A stretch of DNA of 64,000 nucleotides, taken from Tannerella forsythia. Its GTDB lineage: Bacteria > Bacteroidota > Bacteroidia > Bacteroidales > Tannerellaceae. Position 1 is the stretch's first letter. Every line of letters begins with the position of its first letter. The DNA lies in NCBI RefSeq assembly GCF_001006485.1, contig NZ_JUET01000058.1, positions 124,001 to 188,000 of the forward strand, read 5' to 3'. Position numbers and translations under genes: made by a program. Below the pieces are notes generated by a model, which was not told where the DNA came from, did not search any database, and saw nothing but the letters and a program-made list of their open reading frames with translations. Of this stretch, positions 45,988-55,113 are shown piece by piece.

Positions 45988-47186
45988 GGTGACAAAGGGC
46001 TGCTTTTTGCCAGCCCGCCTTCGGCCGTTTCTTTATACAGGCTGGGAATATCGTGTCCCGTTTCTTTCATTACCTCGACCACACGATCGTAGCTGACACG
46101 ATGGTTGCCGTCGGAATAGATCGCATAAACGTTCGCATCGAGCGCCCGGGCCGCCGCTACCGCATTGCGCTCGATACAAGGCACCTGTACTAACCCGCAT
46201 ACGGGATCGCACGTCAGTCCCAGATGATGCTCCAGCGCCATCTCAGCCGCGTATTCGATCTGCCCCGGCGTACCGCCGAAGAGCTGACAGGCTGCAGCTG
46301 CAGCCATGGCACAAGCCACACCTACCTCTCCCTGACAGCCGACTTCGGCGCCCGAAATCGAGGCTTTCTCCTTGGCGATGTTACCGAATAACCCGGCTGT
46401 AGCTAACGCTCTCAATATCCGTATCTCACGAAAATCGTGCGCCTTGTAAAGATGATACAGCACCGCCGGCAAGACTCCGCTCGACCCGCAGGTGGGGGCC
46501 GTTACGATGCGTCCGCCCGAAGCGTTCTCTTCGGAGGTGGCCAGCGCATACGCATAGATGTTGCCACGCGAATTGAGACTCCCGGTATAGCCCTTGGCCT
46601 TGACGTAATAGGTGGCAGCCTTGCGACGCACCCCGATACCACCGGGCAAAACTCCCTCGTTATTGAGACCGCGATCTATCGCTTCGCACATCACATGCCA
46701 GACCTCCTTCAGGTAATCCCAGATTTTCGGGCCTTCACACCGCTCGACATATTCCCAAAAGGAGCAGCCGTCAGTCCTGCACAATTCAAGAATCTCTGCA
46801 ATCGCCGTCAACGGATAGATGTCGTTCTCCATATGCTTCGTCTCCTCATTCGCCAATGCCCCGCCTCCGACACTGTAAATCGTCCAGCAATCTTTTACCT
46901 CCCCCTCCGAAAGAGCTTCAAACAGCATCCCGTTCGGATGAAAAGGCAAAAAGACCTCGGGTCTCCAGATTATTTCGGTGGGTGCAACCGGTTCCAACAC
47001 CTCGAGGATCGCCCGATCGGTCATGTGCCCACGACCGGTCGCTGCCAGGCTGCCATACAGCGTTACTCGAAAATACGATACTCCTGAAGTGCGTTCCAGA
47101 AACAGACGGGCTGCCTTCTGAGGCCCCATGGTATGACTGCTTGAAGGTCCGTTTCCTATTTTATAGAGTTCTCTTAACGATTTCAT
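45978..47186 (-). CDS. sdaA: L-serine ammonia-lyase, iron-sulfur-dependent
   Basis: A 402-residue single-chain enzyme deaminating L-serine to pyruvate and ammonia. The N-terminal beta-domain starts LRELYKIGNGPSSSHTMGPQ. The alpha-domain carries the [4Fe-4S] cysteines in TAPTCGSSGVLPAV, CDPVCGLVQVPC, and the GCQGEVGVACAMAAAA loop. It is expressed from a divergent promoter shared with pheS (47204-47211) and co-transcribed with the CBS-domain gene. Confidence 0.96.
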   Translation of the reverse strand: MKSLRELYKIGNGPSSSHTMGPQKAARLFLERTSGVSYFRVTLYGSLAATGRGHMTDRAILEVLEPVAPTEIIWRPEVFLPFHPNGMLFEALSEGEVKDCWTIYSVGGGALANEETKHMENDIYPLTAIAEILELCRTDGCSFWEYVERCEGPKIWDYLKEVWHVMCEAIDRGLNNEGVLPGGIGVRRKAATYYVKAKGYTGSLNSRGNIYAYALATSEENASGGRIVTAPTCGSSGVLPAVLYHLYKAHDFREIRILRALATAGLFGNIAKEKASISGAEVGCQGEVGVACAMAAAAACQLFGGTPGQIEYAAEMALEHHLGLTCDPVCGLVQVPCIERNAVAAARALDANVYAIYSDGNHRVSYDRVVEVMKETGHDIPSLYKETAEGGLAKSSPLSPWK

Positions 47187-47203
47187 ATTTCTCTTTCGCG
47201 GCG

Positions 47204-47211
47204 CAAAGATA
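47204..47211 (-). promoter_or_regulatory. -7 element of sdaA
   Basis: TATCTTTG on the minus strand, 17 bp upstream of the sdaA ATG. Confidence 0.55.
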
Positions 47212-47224
47212 TAAATTTATTTTT

Positions 47225-47232
47225 TACCTTTG
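47225..47232 (+). promoter_or_regulatory. -7 element of pheS
   Basis: TACCTTTG, 32 bp upstream of the pheS ATG. It lies back to back with the sdaA promoter, 13 bp apart. Confidence 0.6.
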
Positions 47233-47264
47233 TCGGCTGAAAAATAATCAGTACGCACGATAAG

Positions 47265-48287
47265 ATGATTGAAAAAATTAAGGCGCTGATGCAGGAAGTA
47301 GAACGCCTGAAAGCTGATAATGCCGAAGAGTTGGAAGCGTTACGTATCCGATACTTGAGTAAGAGAGGAGAGATTAACGCCTTGATGAACGATTTCCGAA
47401 ATGTGGCAGCCGACCGGAAACGCGAGGTCGGACAGTCCTTGAATGAACTGAAAGAAATGGCCCAACAGAAAATCAATCAATTGAGAGAACGGTTTGAACA
47501 GACAGCCGAGAACTCCGACTTCTATGATATGACGCGCACGGCCTATCCGATTCCGCTCGGTACACGCCATCCGCTCTCGATTGTGCGCAAAGAAATATGT
47601 GATATCTTTGCACGACTGGGATTTACCATTGCCGAAGGGCCGGAAGTGGAAGATGATTGGCATGTCTTCTCGTCGCTCAACTTTGCCGAAGATCATCCGG
47701 CACGCGACATGCAGGACACCTTCTTTATCGGACATGCGCCCGATGTATTGCTGCGCACGCATACCTCGTCGGTACAGACAAGGGTTATGGAAAAAACACA
47801 GCCGCCCGTGCGTATCATCTGCCCCGGACGCGTTTACCGCAACGAGGCGATCTCGGCGCGCGCCCACTGCTTTTTCCATCAGATCGAAGGACTGTATGTA
47901 GACCGCGACGTCTCATTCGCCGACCTGAAACAGGTCTTGCTTTTCTTTGCGAAAGAGATGTTTGGAGCCGATACGCAGATCCGCCTGCGGCCGTCTTATT
48001 TCCCGTTCACAGAGCCGAGCGCCGAGATGGATATCACATGTCACATCTGTGGCGGCCAGGGTTGTAACATCTGTAAACATACCGGATGGGTAGAGATTCT
48101 CGGTTGCGGAATGGTAGACCCGAATGTGCTCGATCTGTGCGGTATCGACAGCCGCACTTACTCCGGATATGCCTTGGGTATGGGAGTCGAACGAATCACC
48201 ATGCTCAAATACCGGATCAACGACATCCGCCTGTTTTTTGAAAACGACCTTCGGTTCCTGCGTCAGTTTGAGGCGGTTCATTATTAG
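47265..48287 (+). CDS. pheS: Phenylalanyl-tRNA synthetase alpha subunit
   Basis: A 340-residue class II synthetase subunit. The N-terminal coiled coil (about 1-85) binds tRNA. Motif 2 region: CFFHQIEGLYVDRDVSFADL. Motif 3: GMGVERITMLKYRINDIRLF. TYSGYALGMG lies in the Phe pocket, with Ala where natural discrimination occurs. The beta subunit gene is not adjacent. Confidence 0.97.
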   Translation: MIEKIKALMQEVERLKADNAEELEALRIRYLSKRGEINALMNDFRNVAADRKREVGQSLNELKEMAQQKINQLRERFEQTAENSDFYDMTRTAYPIPLGTRHPLSIVRKEICDIFARLGFTIAEGPEVEDDWHVFSSLNFAEDHPARDMQDTFFIGHAPDVLLRTHTSSVQTRVMEKTQPPVRIICPGRVYRNEAISARAHCFFHQIEGLYVDRDVSFADLKQVLLFFAKEMFGADTQIRLRPSYFPFTEPSAEMDITCHICGGQGCNICKHTGWVEILGCGMVDPNVLDLCGIDSRTYSGYALGMGVERITMLKYRINDIRLFFENDLRFLRQFEAVHY

Positions 48288-48329
48288 AAGAGTCTCGCAT
48301 GGATACATGATCGCTTATTTTTCGTAACG

Positions 48330-48983
48330 ATGAGAAAAGAAGAACGATACAAGGGGGTCATCGGATGGTTCGAGGAGCATATGCCCGTTGCCGAGACGGA
48401 GTTGAAATATACCGACCCGTTTCAGTTACTGGTCGCTGTGATTCTCTCGGCACAGTGTACCGACAAGCGGGTGAACATGATTACCCCCGCCCTGTTCGAA
48501 GCTTTTCCTACGGCCGAAACGATGGCCGCCGCCTCTCCCGAAGAAATCTTCGAATACATCAAAAGCGTTTCTTATCCGAACAATAAGTCGAAGCATCTTG
48601 CCGGTATGGCACAGATGCTGGTTTCCGATTTCGGCGGCAAGGTGCCTTCCGATACGGACGAGCTGCAAAAGTTACCGGGCGTCGGTCGTAAAACAGCCAA
48701 TGTTATCGCCTCAGTACTCTTCGATCAGCCACGCATGGCCGTCGATACTCATGTGTTTCGTGTGGCTAATCGCATTGGGTTGACTTCTATGAGCAAAACC
48801 CCGTTAAACACCGAAAGGGAGCTCGTTCAACATATTCCCGAGCATCTGATTGCCAAAGCGCATCACTGGCTCATCCTCCACGGGCGTTACACTTGCATCG
48901 CCCGCCGCCCTCAATGCGAACGCTGCGGACTGACACCCTGGTGCAGGACATACGCGCAAACAAAAACCGTAACCGGTAATTAA
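48330..48983 (+). CDS. nth: Endonuclease III
   Basis: A 217-residue DNA glycosylase/AP lyase that removes oxidised pyrimidines. The helix-hairpin-helix LPGVGRKTANVIASVLFDQP contains the catalytic Lys, MAVDTHVFRVANR the catalytic Asp, and CIARRPQCERCGLTPWC the [4Fe-4S] cluster ligands with C-x6-C-x2-C-x5-C spacing. It lies 42 bp after pheS and is probably read through. Confidence 0.96.
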   Translation: MRKEERYKGVIGWFEEHMPVAETELKYTDPFQLLVAVILSAQCTDKRVNMITPALFEAFPTAETMAAASPEEIFEYIKSVSYPNNKSKHLAGMAQMLVSDFGGKVPSDTDELQKLPGVGRKTANVIASVLFDQPRMAVDTHVFRVANRIGLTSMSKTPLNTERELVQHIPEHLIAKAHHWLILHGRYTCIARRPQCERCGLTPWCRTYAQTKTVTGN

Positions 48984-49049
48984 CCTAATATTAACGTTGA
49001 GATTGCGTAAGATAACATTCCGTTAACATGAACATTCACCCTCCATTTA

Positions 49050-49057
49050 TACCTTTG
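49050..49057 (+). promoter_or_regulatory. -7 element of the M16 peptidase gene
   Basis: TACCTTTG, 35 bp upstream of the ATG. Confidence 0.55.
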
Positions 49058-49092
49058 CCGAAGTTTTTTTTAACAGATAAAATTCAGAACAG

Positions 49093-51921
49093 ATGAAAGC
49101 ACATTTCAAACACATGATGCTCCTGCTTGCTTTCTTTGCAAGCACGACTACACTCAGGGCTCAGCAGATGCCCCCGATCCCCGTGGACAAAGAAGTACGT
49201 GTCGGTCGGTTGGAAAACGGACTGACGTATTACATCCGCGCCAACAAACGCCCCGAAAACCGGGCTAATTTCTACATCGTACAACGCGTAGGCTCCATTC
49301 TGGAAGAAGAAAATCAGCGCGGTTTGGCACATTTCCTCGAACACATGGCCTTTAACGGTTCCAAGAACTTCCCCGCAGGCGATGACGGCAAAAACATGAT
49401 CTCGTATCTCGAAACCATCGGCGTAAAATTCGGGGCTAACTTGAACGCCTATACGAGCATGGACGAAACGGTTTATAACATCAACGATGTCCCGACAACC
49501 ACAGCAGGAGCCGTAGACTCATGCCTGCTGATCCTGTATGACTGGTCGAATACCCTGCTGCTACGCGAGAAGGAAATCGATAAAGAACGTAAGGTGATTC
49601 ACGAAGAATGGCGTACGCGCCGTAACGCTTCACAGCGTATGATTGACTCCATCGCTCCGGCCATCTTCAAGGACAGTAAGTATGCCCATCGCATGCCGAT
49701 CGGGCTTATGAGCGTGGTCGATCACTTCGAACCGCAGGCACTGCACGACTATTACCATAAATGGTATCGCCCCGACTTACAAGGAATCATTGTCGTGGGA
49801 GACATCGATGCGGAGGAGATCGAGCAAAAAGTAAAAAACCTCTTCGGCAGCATTCCCAAACCGGAAAATCCGGCCGAACGGGTCTATGAACAAATACCGG
49901 ACAACGATGAACCGATTGTTGCCATAGCCACCGACAAGGAGCTTCCGAACAACAACGTGATGATCGCTTTTAAAAGAAAGATTATACCTGCCGACCGAAA
50001 AACGACGATGGATTATCTCGTATTCCGATTTGCCACGCAAATGATCAGCCGAATGTTGAGCGACCGTCTTCAGGAAATGTTGCAGCAGGAAAATCCGCCG
50101 TTCGCCTTTGCGACGGTCATGGACGGTTCTTTTTACGGCGTACATGCCAATGATGCCCTGCAATTGATCGGTGTAGCCCGCCCCAAAGAAGCGGAGATCA
50201 CCATTGCAACACTACTGCGCGAAACGAAACGCGCCCATGATTTTGGCTTTACCGAAGGCGAGTACGAACGTGCCAAAGCGAACTATCTGAGCGGAATGGA
50301 AAAATTGTACAACGAACGGGAAAAACAACTCAACGGCTTTTATGTGCAGAAATACATACAGCATTTCCTCAAAAACGAACCGATCCCTTCTATCGAAGAC
50401 GAATACAACACCATGAGTCGGATGATCGTACCCAACATCCCGGTGGAAGCAATCAATCAAATCATGCAGCAGATCATCACCGATAAAAACAGAGTGGTCG
50501 TTCTGATGGGCAACGAAAATGAAAGAGCGACTTATCCGTCTCTCGACCGGATACGCGAAATCATACAAGAAGTAGACCGCGAAAAGTTGGAAGCCTATAC
50601 CGACAACACCGTGCAAGAACCGCTCTTGGCACAACTCCTCCCCAAAGGCAGTATCACGAACGAAACGACGGATGCTGAACGGGGCGTAACGGTATGGACA
50701 CTCTCGAACGGAGCAAAAGTAGCGGTCAGAGAAACCGATTTCAAACAAGACGAAATTCTGATGTCGGGCTTTGCCTTTGGAGGAACGTCTGTCATCGGGA
50801 ACGAACATCTCGCCGAAATCAAACTGATGGATGATGTCGTTCCGGAAGGAGGGTTGGGCAATTTCAGCGCTACCAATCTTAAAAAAGCCTTGTCAGGCAA
50901 ACATGCCGGCGTAAGCACTAATGTCGATCAATACAACCAGAATGTCAATGGCACAAGCAATGTTAAAGACTTGGAAACAATGATGCAGTTGCTCTATCTG
51001 AGATTTACGGCTATCCGTAAAGACGAAACGGCATATAAATCGATTGTTGGACGCCTGAAAGGGCTCTTGCCGATGTTAACGAGTAACCCCGATTTCGTTT
51101 TCGGCGACTCGCTGACAAGTACGATCTATATGAACGATCCGCGCATGTCTATCCCAACCGTCGAAGAAATTGAGAGTTGCAACTACGACAATCTGCTCGA
51201 ACTGTATCGCGCCCGGTTTGCCAATGCAGCTGACTATACGTTCTCTTTCGTGGGGAATGTCTCTCCGGCTCAGCTCAAACCGCTGGTAGAGCAATATATC
51301 GCCTCACTGCCGGGTACCACCGCCACCGCCATGTACGATAAAAACCGTACCCCCGAACGCAAAGGCATATACAATAACCATTTTATGCGCAAGCTCGAAA
51401 CCCCCAAAGCCACAACAGCCATCGTATATTCGGGCGATATGGTATACAGTCCCGAAAATATCATCTGTCTGAGCGCTCTGTCGCAACTCTTCCAGATGGA
51501 GTTCACAGATAAGATTCGCGAAGAAAAGGGTGGAACATACGGCGTGCGCGTACAAAGCGATGCCCGAAAGATTCCTTCCGAAGGCTTCTCTCTCCAGTTC
51601 AGATTCGACACCGATCCTGCCCGACGCACGGAACTCGTCAATGCCATCAACGATGTAACCCAACGATTACGGACGGAAGGCCCCGATGCCCAAATGTTGC
51701 AGAAGGTCAAAGAATATATGCTGAAACAGCATGCCGACAACCTGAAAGAAAACAGGTATGCCCTCCGAAACTTGCAAGAGTATCTGATTCACGGCATTGA
51801 CCGCGAGAAAAACTACGTCAAACACGTAAACAATCTGTCAATCGCATCGCTGCAACAGTTCACCGACGAACTGCTGAAACAGAATAACCGCATCGAAGTA
51901 TCGATGAGCAGCCAAGAATAA
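49093..51921 (+). CDS. Exported M16-family zinc metallopeptidase
   Basis: A 942-residue protein with a signal peptide (MLLLAFFASTTTLRA-Q). The first M16 half holds the inverted zinc motif HFLEHMAFNGSKNFPAGD (HxxEH), with the distal Glu in a segment ending KVIHEEW. The inactive second half (about 510-940) retains the fold and the substrate-binding REEKGGTYGVRV motif. Family members of this size degrade peptides in the periplasm as a clam-shell chamber. It is monocistronic, with its own promoter and a strong hairpin downstream. Confidence 0.94.
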   Translation: MKAHFKHMMLLLAFFASTTTLRAQQMPPIPVDKEVRVGRLENGLTYYIRANKRPENRANFYIVQRVGSILEEENQRGLAHFLEHMAFNGSKNFPAGDDGKNMISYLETIGVKFGANLNAYTSMDETVYNINDVPTTTAGAVDSCLLILYDWSNTLLLREKEIDKERKVIHEEWRTRRNASQRMIDSIAPAIFKDSKYAHRMPIGLMSVVDHFEPQALHDYYHKWYRPDLQGIIVVGDIDAEEIEQKVKNLFGSIPKPENPAERVYEQIPDNDEPIVAIATDKELPNNNVMIAFKRKIIPADRKTTMDYLVFRFATQMISRMLSDRLQEMLQQENPPFAFATVMDGSFYGVHANDALQLIGVARPKEAEITIATLLRETKRAHDFGFTEGEYERAKANYLSGMEKLYNEREKQLNGFYVQKYIQHFLKNEPIPSIEDEYNTMSRMIVPNIPVEAINQIMQQIITDKNRVVVLMGNENERATYPSLDRIREIIQEVDREKLEAYTDNTVQEPLLAQLLPKGSITNETTDAERGVTVWTLSNGAKVAVRETDFKQDEILMSGFAFGGTSVIGNEHLAEIKLMDDVVPEGGLGNFSATNLKKALSGKHAGVSTNVDQYNQNVNGTSNVKDLETMMQLLYLRFTAIRKDETAYKSIVGRLKGLLPMLTSNPDFVFGDSLTSTIYMNDPRMSIPTVEEIESCNYDNLLELYRARFANAADYTFSFVGNVSPAQLKPLVEQYIASLPGTTATAMYDKNRTPERKGIYNNHFMRKLETPKATTAIVYSGDMVYSPENIICLSALSQLFQMEFTDKIREEKGGTYGVRVQSDARKIPSEGFSLQFRFDTDPARRTELVNAINDVTQRLRTEGPDAQMLQKVKEYMLKQHADNLKENRYALRNLQEYLIHGIDREKNYVKHVNNLSIASLQQFTDELLKQNNRIEVSMSSQE

Positions 51922-51944
51922 TTTTCCGTAACAAGGAAAGCCCC

Positions 51945-51984
51945 GAAAGGCCGTCCCGCTTCCGTACGAACGAGACGGCCTTTC
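51945..51984 (+). terminator. Hairpin terminator after the M16 peptidase gene
   Basis: GAAAGGCCGTC (51945-51955) and GACGGCCTTTC (51974-51984) are perfect 11-bp arms with an 18-nt loop. The T tract is within the arm, not after it. Confidence 0.7.
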
Positions 51985-52334
51985 CCATGTAGCCGATGCG
52001 AGAGCTACTCCCTTCCAATCGAAAGCAGCCTATTATTCCCATTTATTCCCATTCGTCAATTCCGGATACAAAGATATGGACATATTTTTTCATGCTGAAA
52101 GAATCGATTTCGTATTATTTTCTACCTTTGCACCGTATCATTGCAGTTTTTGCCAATGCAACAAATAAAAAAATGAACATTGAAAAAAAGACGTTATTTT
52201 CCATACGTAACTGGATCCTCCGGACAAACAAGCCTGTATGGGGTTATTCGTCTGTAAAAGGTTTAACCTGTGTTTTTTAGAGAATCATCCGGATTACGTT
52301 TTTATGCCGTGAAGTTATTTATATAAATTCGAAT
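51985..52334. other. Promoter-bearing intergenic region with a possible 35-residue ORF
   Basis: A TACCTTTG promoter element lies at 52123-52130. Downstream, the ATG at 52173 opens a frame to the TAG at 52280 (MNIEKKTLFSIRNWILRTNK, then PVWGYSSVKGLTCVF). It could be a small leader peptide for the glycan genes, but nothing else supports translation. Confidence 0.35.
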
Positions 52335-52526
52335 ATGTTATTTAGTTATGCCGTCATCATCCCTATGGCCAACGAAGAAAACGATTTTGAATCATTCGTT
52401 TCGATTTTAAAGGATGAATTAGATCGTATAGGTTCCGGATCGGTTTATTTTATCGTAGATAAAGTATTGTTTTATTATTTTTTCAAACGTTTAAAATTCC
52501 AATCCATTGATATAAAAGAGCAATGA
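52335..52526 (+). pseudogene. N-terminal fragment of a family 2 glycosyltransferase
   Basis: 63 residues starting MLFSYAVIIPMANEENDFES, the first strand and helix of a GT2 nucleotide-binding domain, followed by GSVYFIVDKV. There homologues would continue to the Asp-x-Asp region. Instead it runs to an unrelated LFYYFFKRLKFQSIDIKEQ tail and stops, overlapping the next ATG by 4 bp. It lacks all catalytic residues, so it is probably the remnant of a deletion. Leader-peptide-like coupling to the next gene is the alternative. Confidence 0.55.
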
Positions 52527-53518
52527 AAAATACTACTTTAATCATTACGTCTATTGCTTCGGATAAACATCCGGTGCTCAGTCGCTTTGCTCAAGAGGCA
52601 GCCTTACATTCGGTTCGCTTTATGGTCATCGGGGATAAAAAAAGTCCTACCTTTCATCTTGACGGGTGTGATTTCTTTTCCATTGAGAGACAATGTGTGA
52701 TGCCTTACACGTTGGCTCGATTGTTGCCGTTTGGTCACTACGCACGCAAAAATCTTGGCTATCTTGAAGCGGCACGGCACGGTGCAGAAATTATTATCGA
52801 AACGGATGATGACAACTATCCGGAAACCTGCTTTTGGAGAGAACGAAATAAAATGGTCACTGCGCATTGTCTGAAAGAAAAAGGTTGGGTAAATATGTAT
52901 GGATATTACACCCGCAGCATTGTATGGCCTCGTGGCTTTGCACTTGAACATATTCAAAGCGAGCTTCCGGAATTGGAACCGTTGCAAAAAATATTGGCTC
53001 CCATCCAGCAAGGTTTGGCAGATTTAAATCCCGATGTCGATGCTATTTACCGCTTAACACAGCCCTTGCCGGTATGTTTTCAAAAAGAACCCAAACGTAT
53101 TGCATTAGGACATGGAAGTATCTGCCCGTTCAACAGCCAAAATACGACATGGTTCCGCGAAGCCTTCCCTCTCATGTATCTGCCTTCGTATTGCAGCTTC
53201 CGGATGACTGATATTTGGCGTTCATTCGTGGCACAGCGAATTGCATGGACGTGCGGTTGGAATATTTTGTTTCATGAAGCAACAGTTTGGCAAGAACGAA
53301 ACGAACATGCCATCATCAAAGATTTTAAAGATGAAATTTCAGGATATTGCAATAACCGTGAGATTATGGATAGACTTATGCAATTGGACCTGAAAGAAGG
53401 AGTAGAGGCTATACCCGAAAATCTGATACGTTGTTATCGTGCATTCGTTGAAATGTCATTAATAGAAGAAAAGGAACTGACTCTTCTTGATGCATGGATT
53501 ACAGACATAAACAGTTAA
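52523..53518 (+). CDS. STELLO/DUF288-like glycosyltransferase
   Basis: A 331-residue protein related to the STELLO (DUF288) glycosyltransferase domain. Motifs are TSIASDKHPVLSRFAQE at the N-terminus, ARKNLGYLEAARHGAEIIIE followed by TDDDN (DxD-like metal site), and the PFNSQNTTWF region with a later YCSFRMTDIWRSFVAQRIAW block. There is no signal peptide or membrane segment. The bacterial role is uncertain; it is usually found in surface-polysaccharide loci. It sits directly after a truncated GT2 gene (ATGA overlap) and upstream of another glycosyltransferase. Confidence 0.75.
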   Translation: MKNTTLIITSIASDKHPVLSRFAQEAALHSVRFMVIGDKKSPTFHLDGCDFFSIERQCVMPYTLARLLPFGHYARKNLGYLEAARHGAEIIIETDDDNYPETCFWRERNKMVTAHCLKEKGWVNMYGYYTRSIVWPRGFALEHIQSELPELEPLQKILAPIQQGLADLNPDVDAIYRLTQPLPVCFQKEPKRIALGHGSICPFNSQNTTWFREAFPLMYLPSYCSFRMTDIWRSFVAQRIAWTCGWNILFHEATVWQERNEHAIIKDFKDEISGYCNNREIMDRLMQLDLKEGVEAIPENLIRCYRAFVEMSLIEEKELTLLDAWITDINS

Positions 53519-53941
53519 TTCTATTATGAACAGACGAGATTGTTGAAATATAGATGATCCTTCTTGGCTAAATGAAGAGTGGCAGTAAGTTGGATGCGAT
53601 CTTCAGAAACTTGATGATAGGCGAACACAATGAATTGAAGAATCGATATATGGTTGTGAATCCCCCGTCAGAAAACTATCTGAATCCTGCCATGAAAGAA
53701 GGTCTTGTTACGATGCTCTACCCTAACAGTCCGAGACCCCCTCGTCAGAAATATCTACTGACAGTAAAAGGATTAGCTGTTTGTAATTCAAAGCAGACGG
53801 TAAGGTGATAGTAAGAGATGGAGAATAAAAGGGATCGTTTGGGGGCTGATTGCAAACCTGTGTGATCTTTCGATGGGCGAGGTGGAAGAAGGTGTTGGGA
53901 TTTGAGATCCTTCTTATTAAAATTGCATTAATAATTGATAT
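53519..53941. other. Gap between glycosyltransferase genes with decayed coding sequence
   Basis: A 78-codon ORF at 53572-53808 contains NPAMKEGLVTMLYPNSPRPP followed by RQKYLLTVKG. This resembles the C-terminal winged helix (AIE..LI..T.P..P...LQ.Y.LT..G) of AlbA/Schlafen-type ATP-binding or Fic-associated proteins. It has no N-terminal domain, so it is treated as a relic. The rest of the gap shows no features. Confidence 0.4.
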
Positions 53942-54943
53942 ATGATGGATTTAAAAGGTGTATTTACGGATAGACATTATCAGGACTGGCCAAGCTGGCA
54001 TATTGTATATGAATGGGAAGATGAATTGTCTCATGCGCTACATTTACCGTTAAAAAACAGTCCGGAAGGAAGCAAACATGTTTTGTATAACATGTTTAAA
54101 CATATTGATCATAAGGTGTTTAATGGTGGAGTTGGCCGTATGATCGCAGATTGGGGCCATAGAAACAAGGGCTGTTGTCTCTATTTTGAAATGTGTGCCA
54201 AACGATATAAAAGCTTTTCCAACAGCCGGAGAACGATTCCGGTGATTATCGATTTTTGGGATAAAGAGGGTATAGAGCGTTTTAAAAAATTATATGCAGA
54301 CTGTCCGTATCTTCTGGTTACAAGTCTGGAAGTGCTCAATTTCTTAAAAACAAATCAGGTAAGAAACAACTTGATCCATTTTCCAATGACTTTACCTTCT
54401 ATGTACAGATTAAATCCGGCACAATCGTTCGATAAAAAGATCGATATCATATTGGCCGGCAGGAAGAATCCTGTTCTTTGGAATTTTCTCAAACAATATG
54501 AGGCTGCACACCCGGACATTGAATATCTTCATCAGATACGGAAAGATGGGGAGTTATATTATGAGAGTAATAAAAAAGGCATTGTCGGGAAGTTTCACAC
54601 ACGTCGGGAATACATGAATCTGTTGAAAACGGCGAAAGTCGCATTTTATGCAACTCCCGGTATGGATGGAGGGGAGCGACGTACAGGAGGTTTTAATCCT
54701 GTTACCCCGAGACTCTTCGAATTACTTTCCGGCGGTTGCCACATTATTGCACGGTATCCGAAAACAGTAGAAACGGACTATTATCGGTTAGATGAGATCT
54801 GCCCTTCAATCACGACTTACCCTGCTTTCGAAAGTCAATTGAGCAATGCCTTAAAATCCTCTCCGCCCACAGAAGCGAATGCTGCGTATTTAAAAGATTT
54901 TTATACGTCGATCAATGTTGAACTTTTAAAAAAGATGATGTAA
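53942..54943 (+). CDS. CgeB-like glycosyltransferase (GT4-type C-terminal domain)
   Basis: A 333-residue protein. The C-terminal half resembles the CgeB/group-1 glycosyltransferase nucleotide-sugar site: DIILAGRKNPVLWNFL, then KFHTRREYMNLLKTAKVAFY, and FNPVTPRLFELLSGGCHIIA with the E-x7-E-like motif. The N-terminal half has no DxD. It is cytoplasmic. It probably works with the STELLO-like protein in a surface-glycan pathway. Start codons ATG ATG are in tandem at 53942. Confidence 0.8.
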   Translation: MMDLKGVFTDRHYQDWPSWHIVYEWEDELSHALHLPLKNSPEGSKHVLYNMFKHIDHKVFNGGVGRMIADWGHRNKGCCLYFEMCAKRYKSFSNSRRTIPVIIDFWDKEGIERFKKLYADCPYLLVTSLEVLNFLKTNQVRNNLIHFPMTLPSMYRLNPAQSFDKKIDIILAGRKNPVLWNFLKQYEAAHPDIEYLHQIRKDGELYYESNKKGIVGKFHTRREYMNLLKTAKVAFYATPGMDGGERRTGGFNPVTPRLFELLSGGCHIIARYPKTVETDYYRLDEICPSITTYPAFESQLSNALKSSPPTEANAAYLKDFYTSINVELLKKMM

Positions 54944-55113
54944 GGCAGGATGTTACGAATACTGAAGAGATACAAAATCTACCGTATCCATCGGTTTTTT
55001 CTTTCCAGTTCGTCTGACAGTTACTGTGGGGGTAAATGCTCTTTCTTTCTTCTTCGGACCTCTCCGTAGAAAATAGCCTTTATCCTTTGAATTACAAGTT
55101 TAAAACCAGCCCT

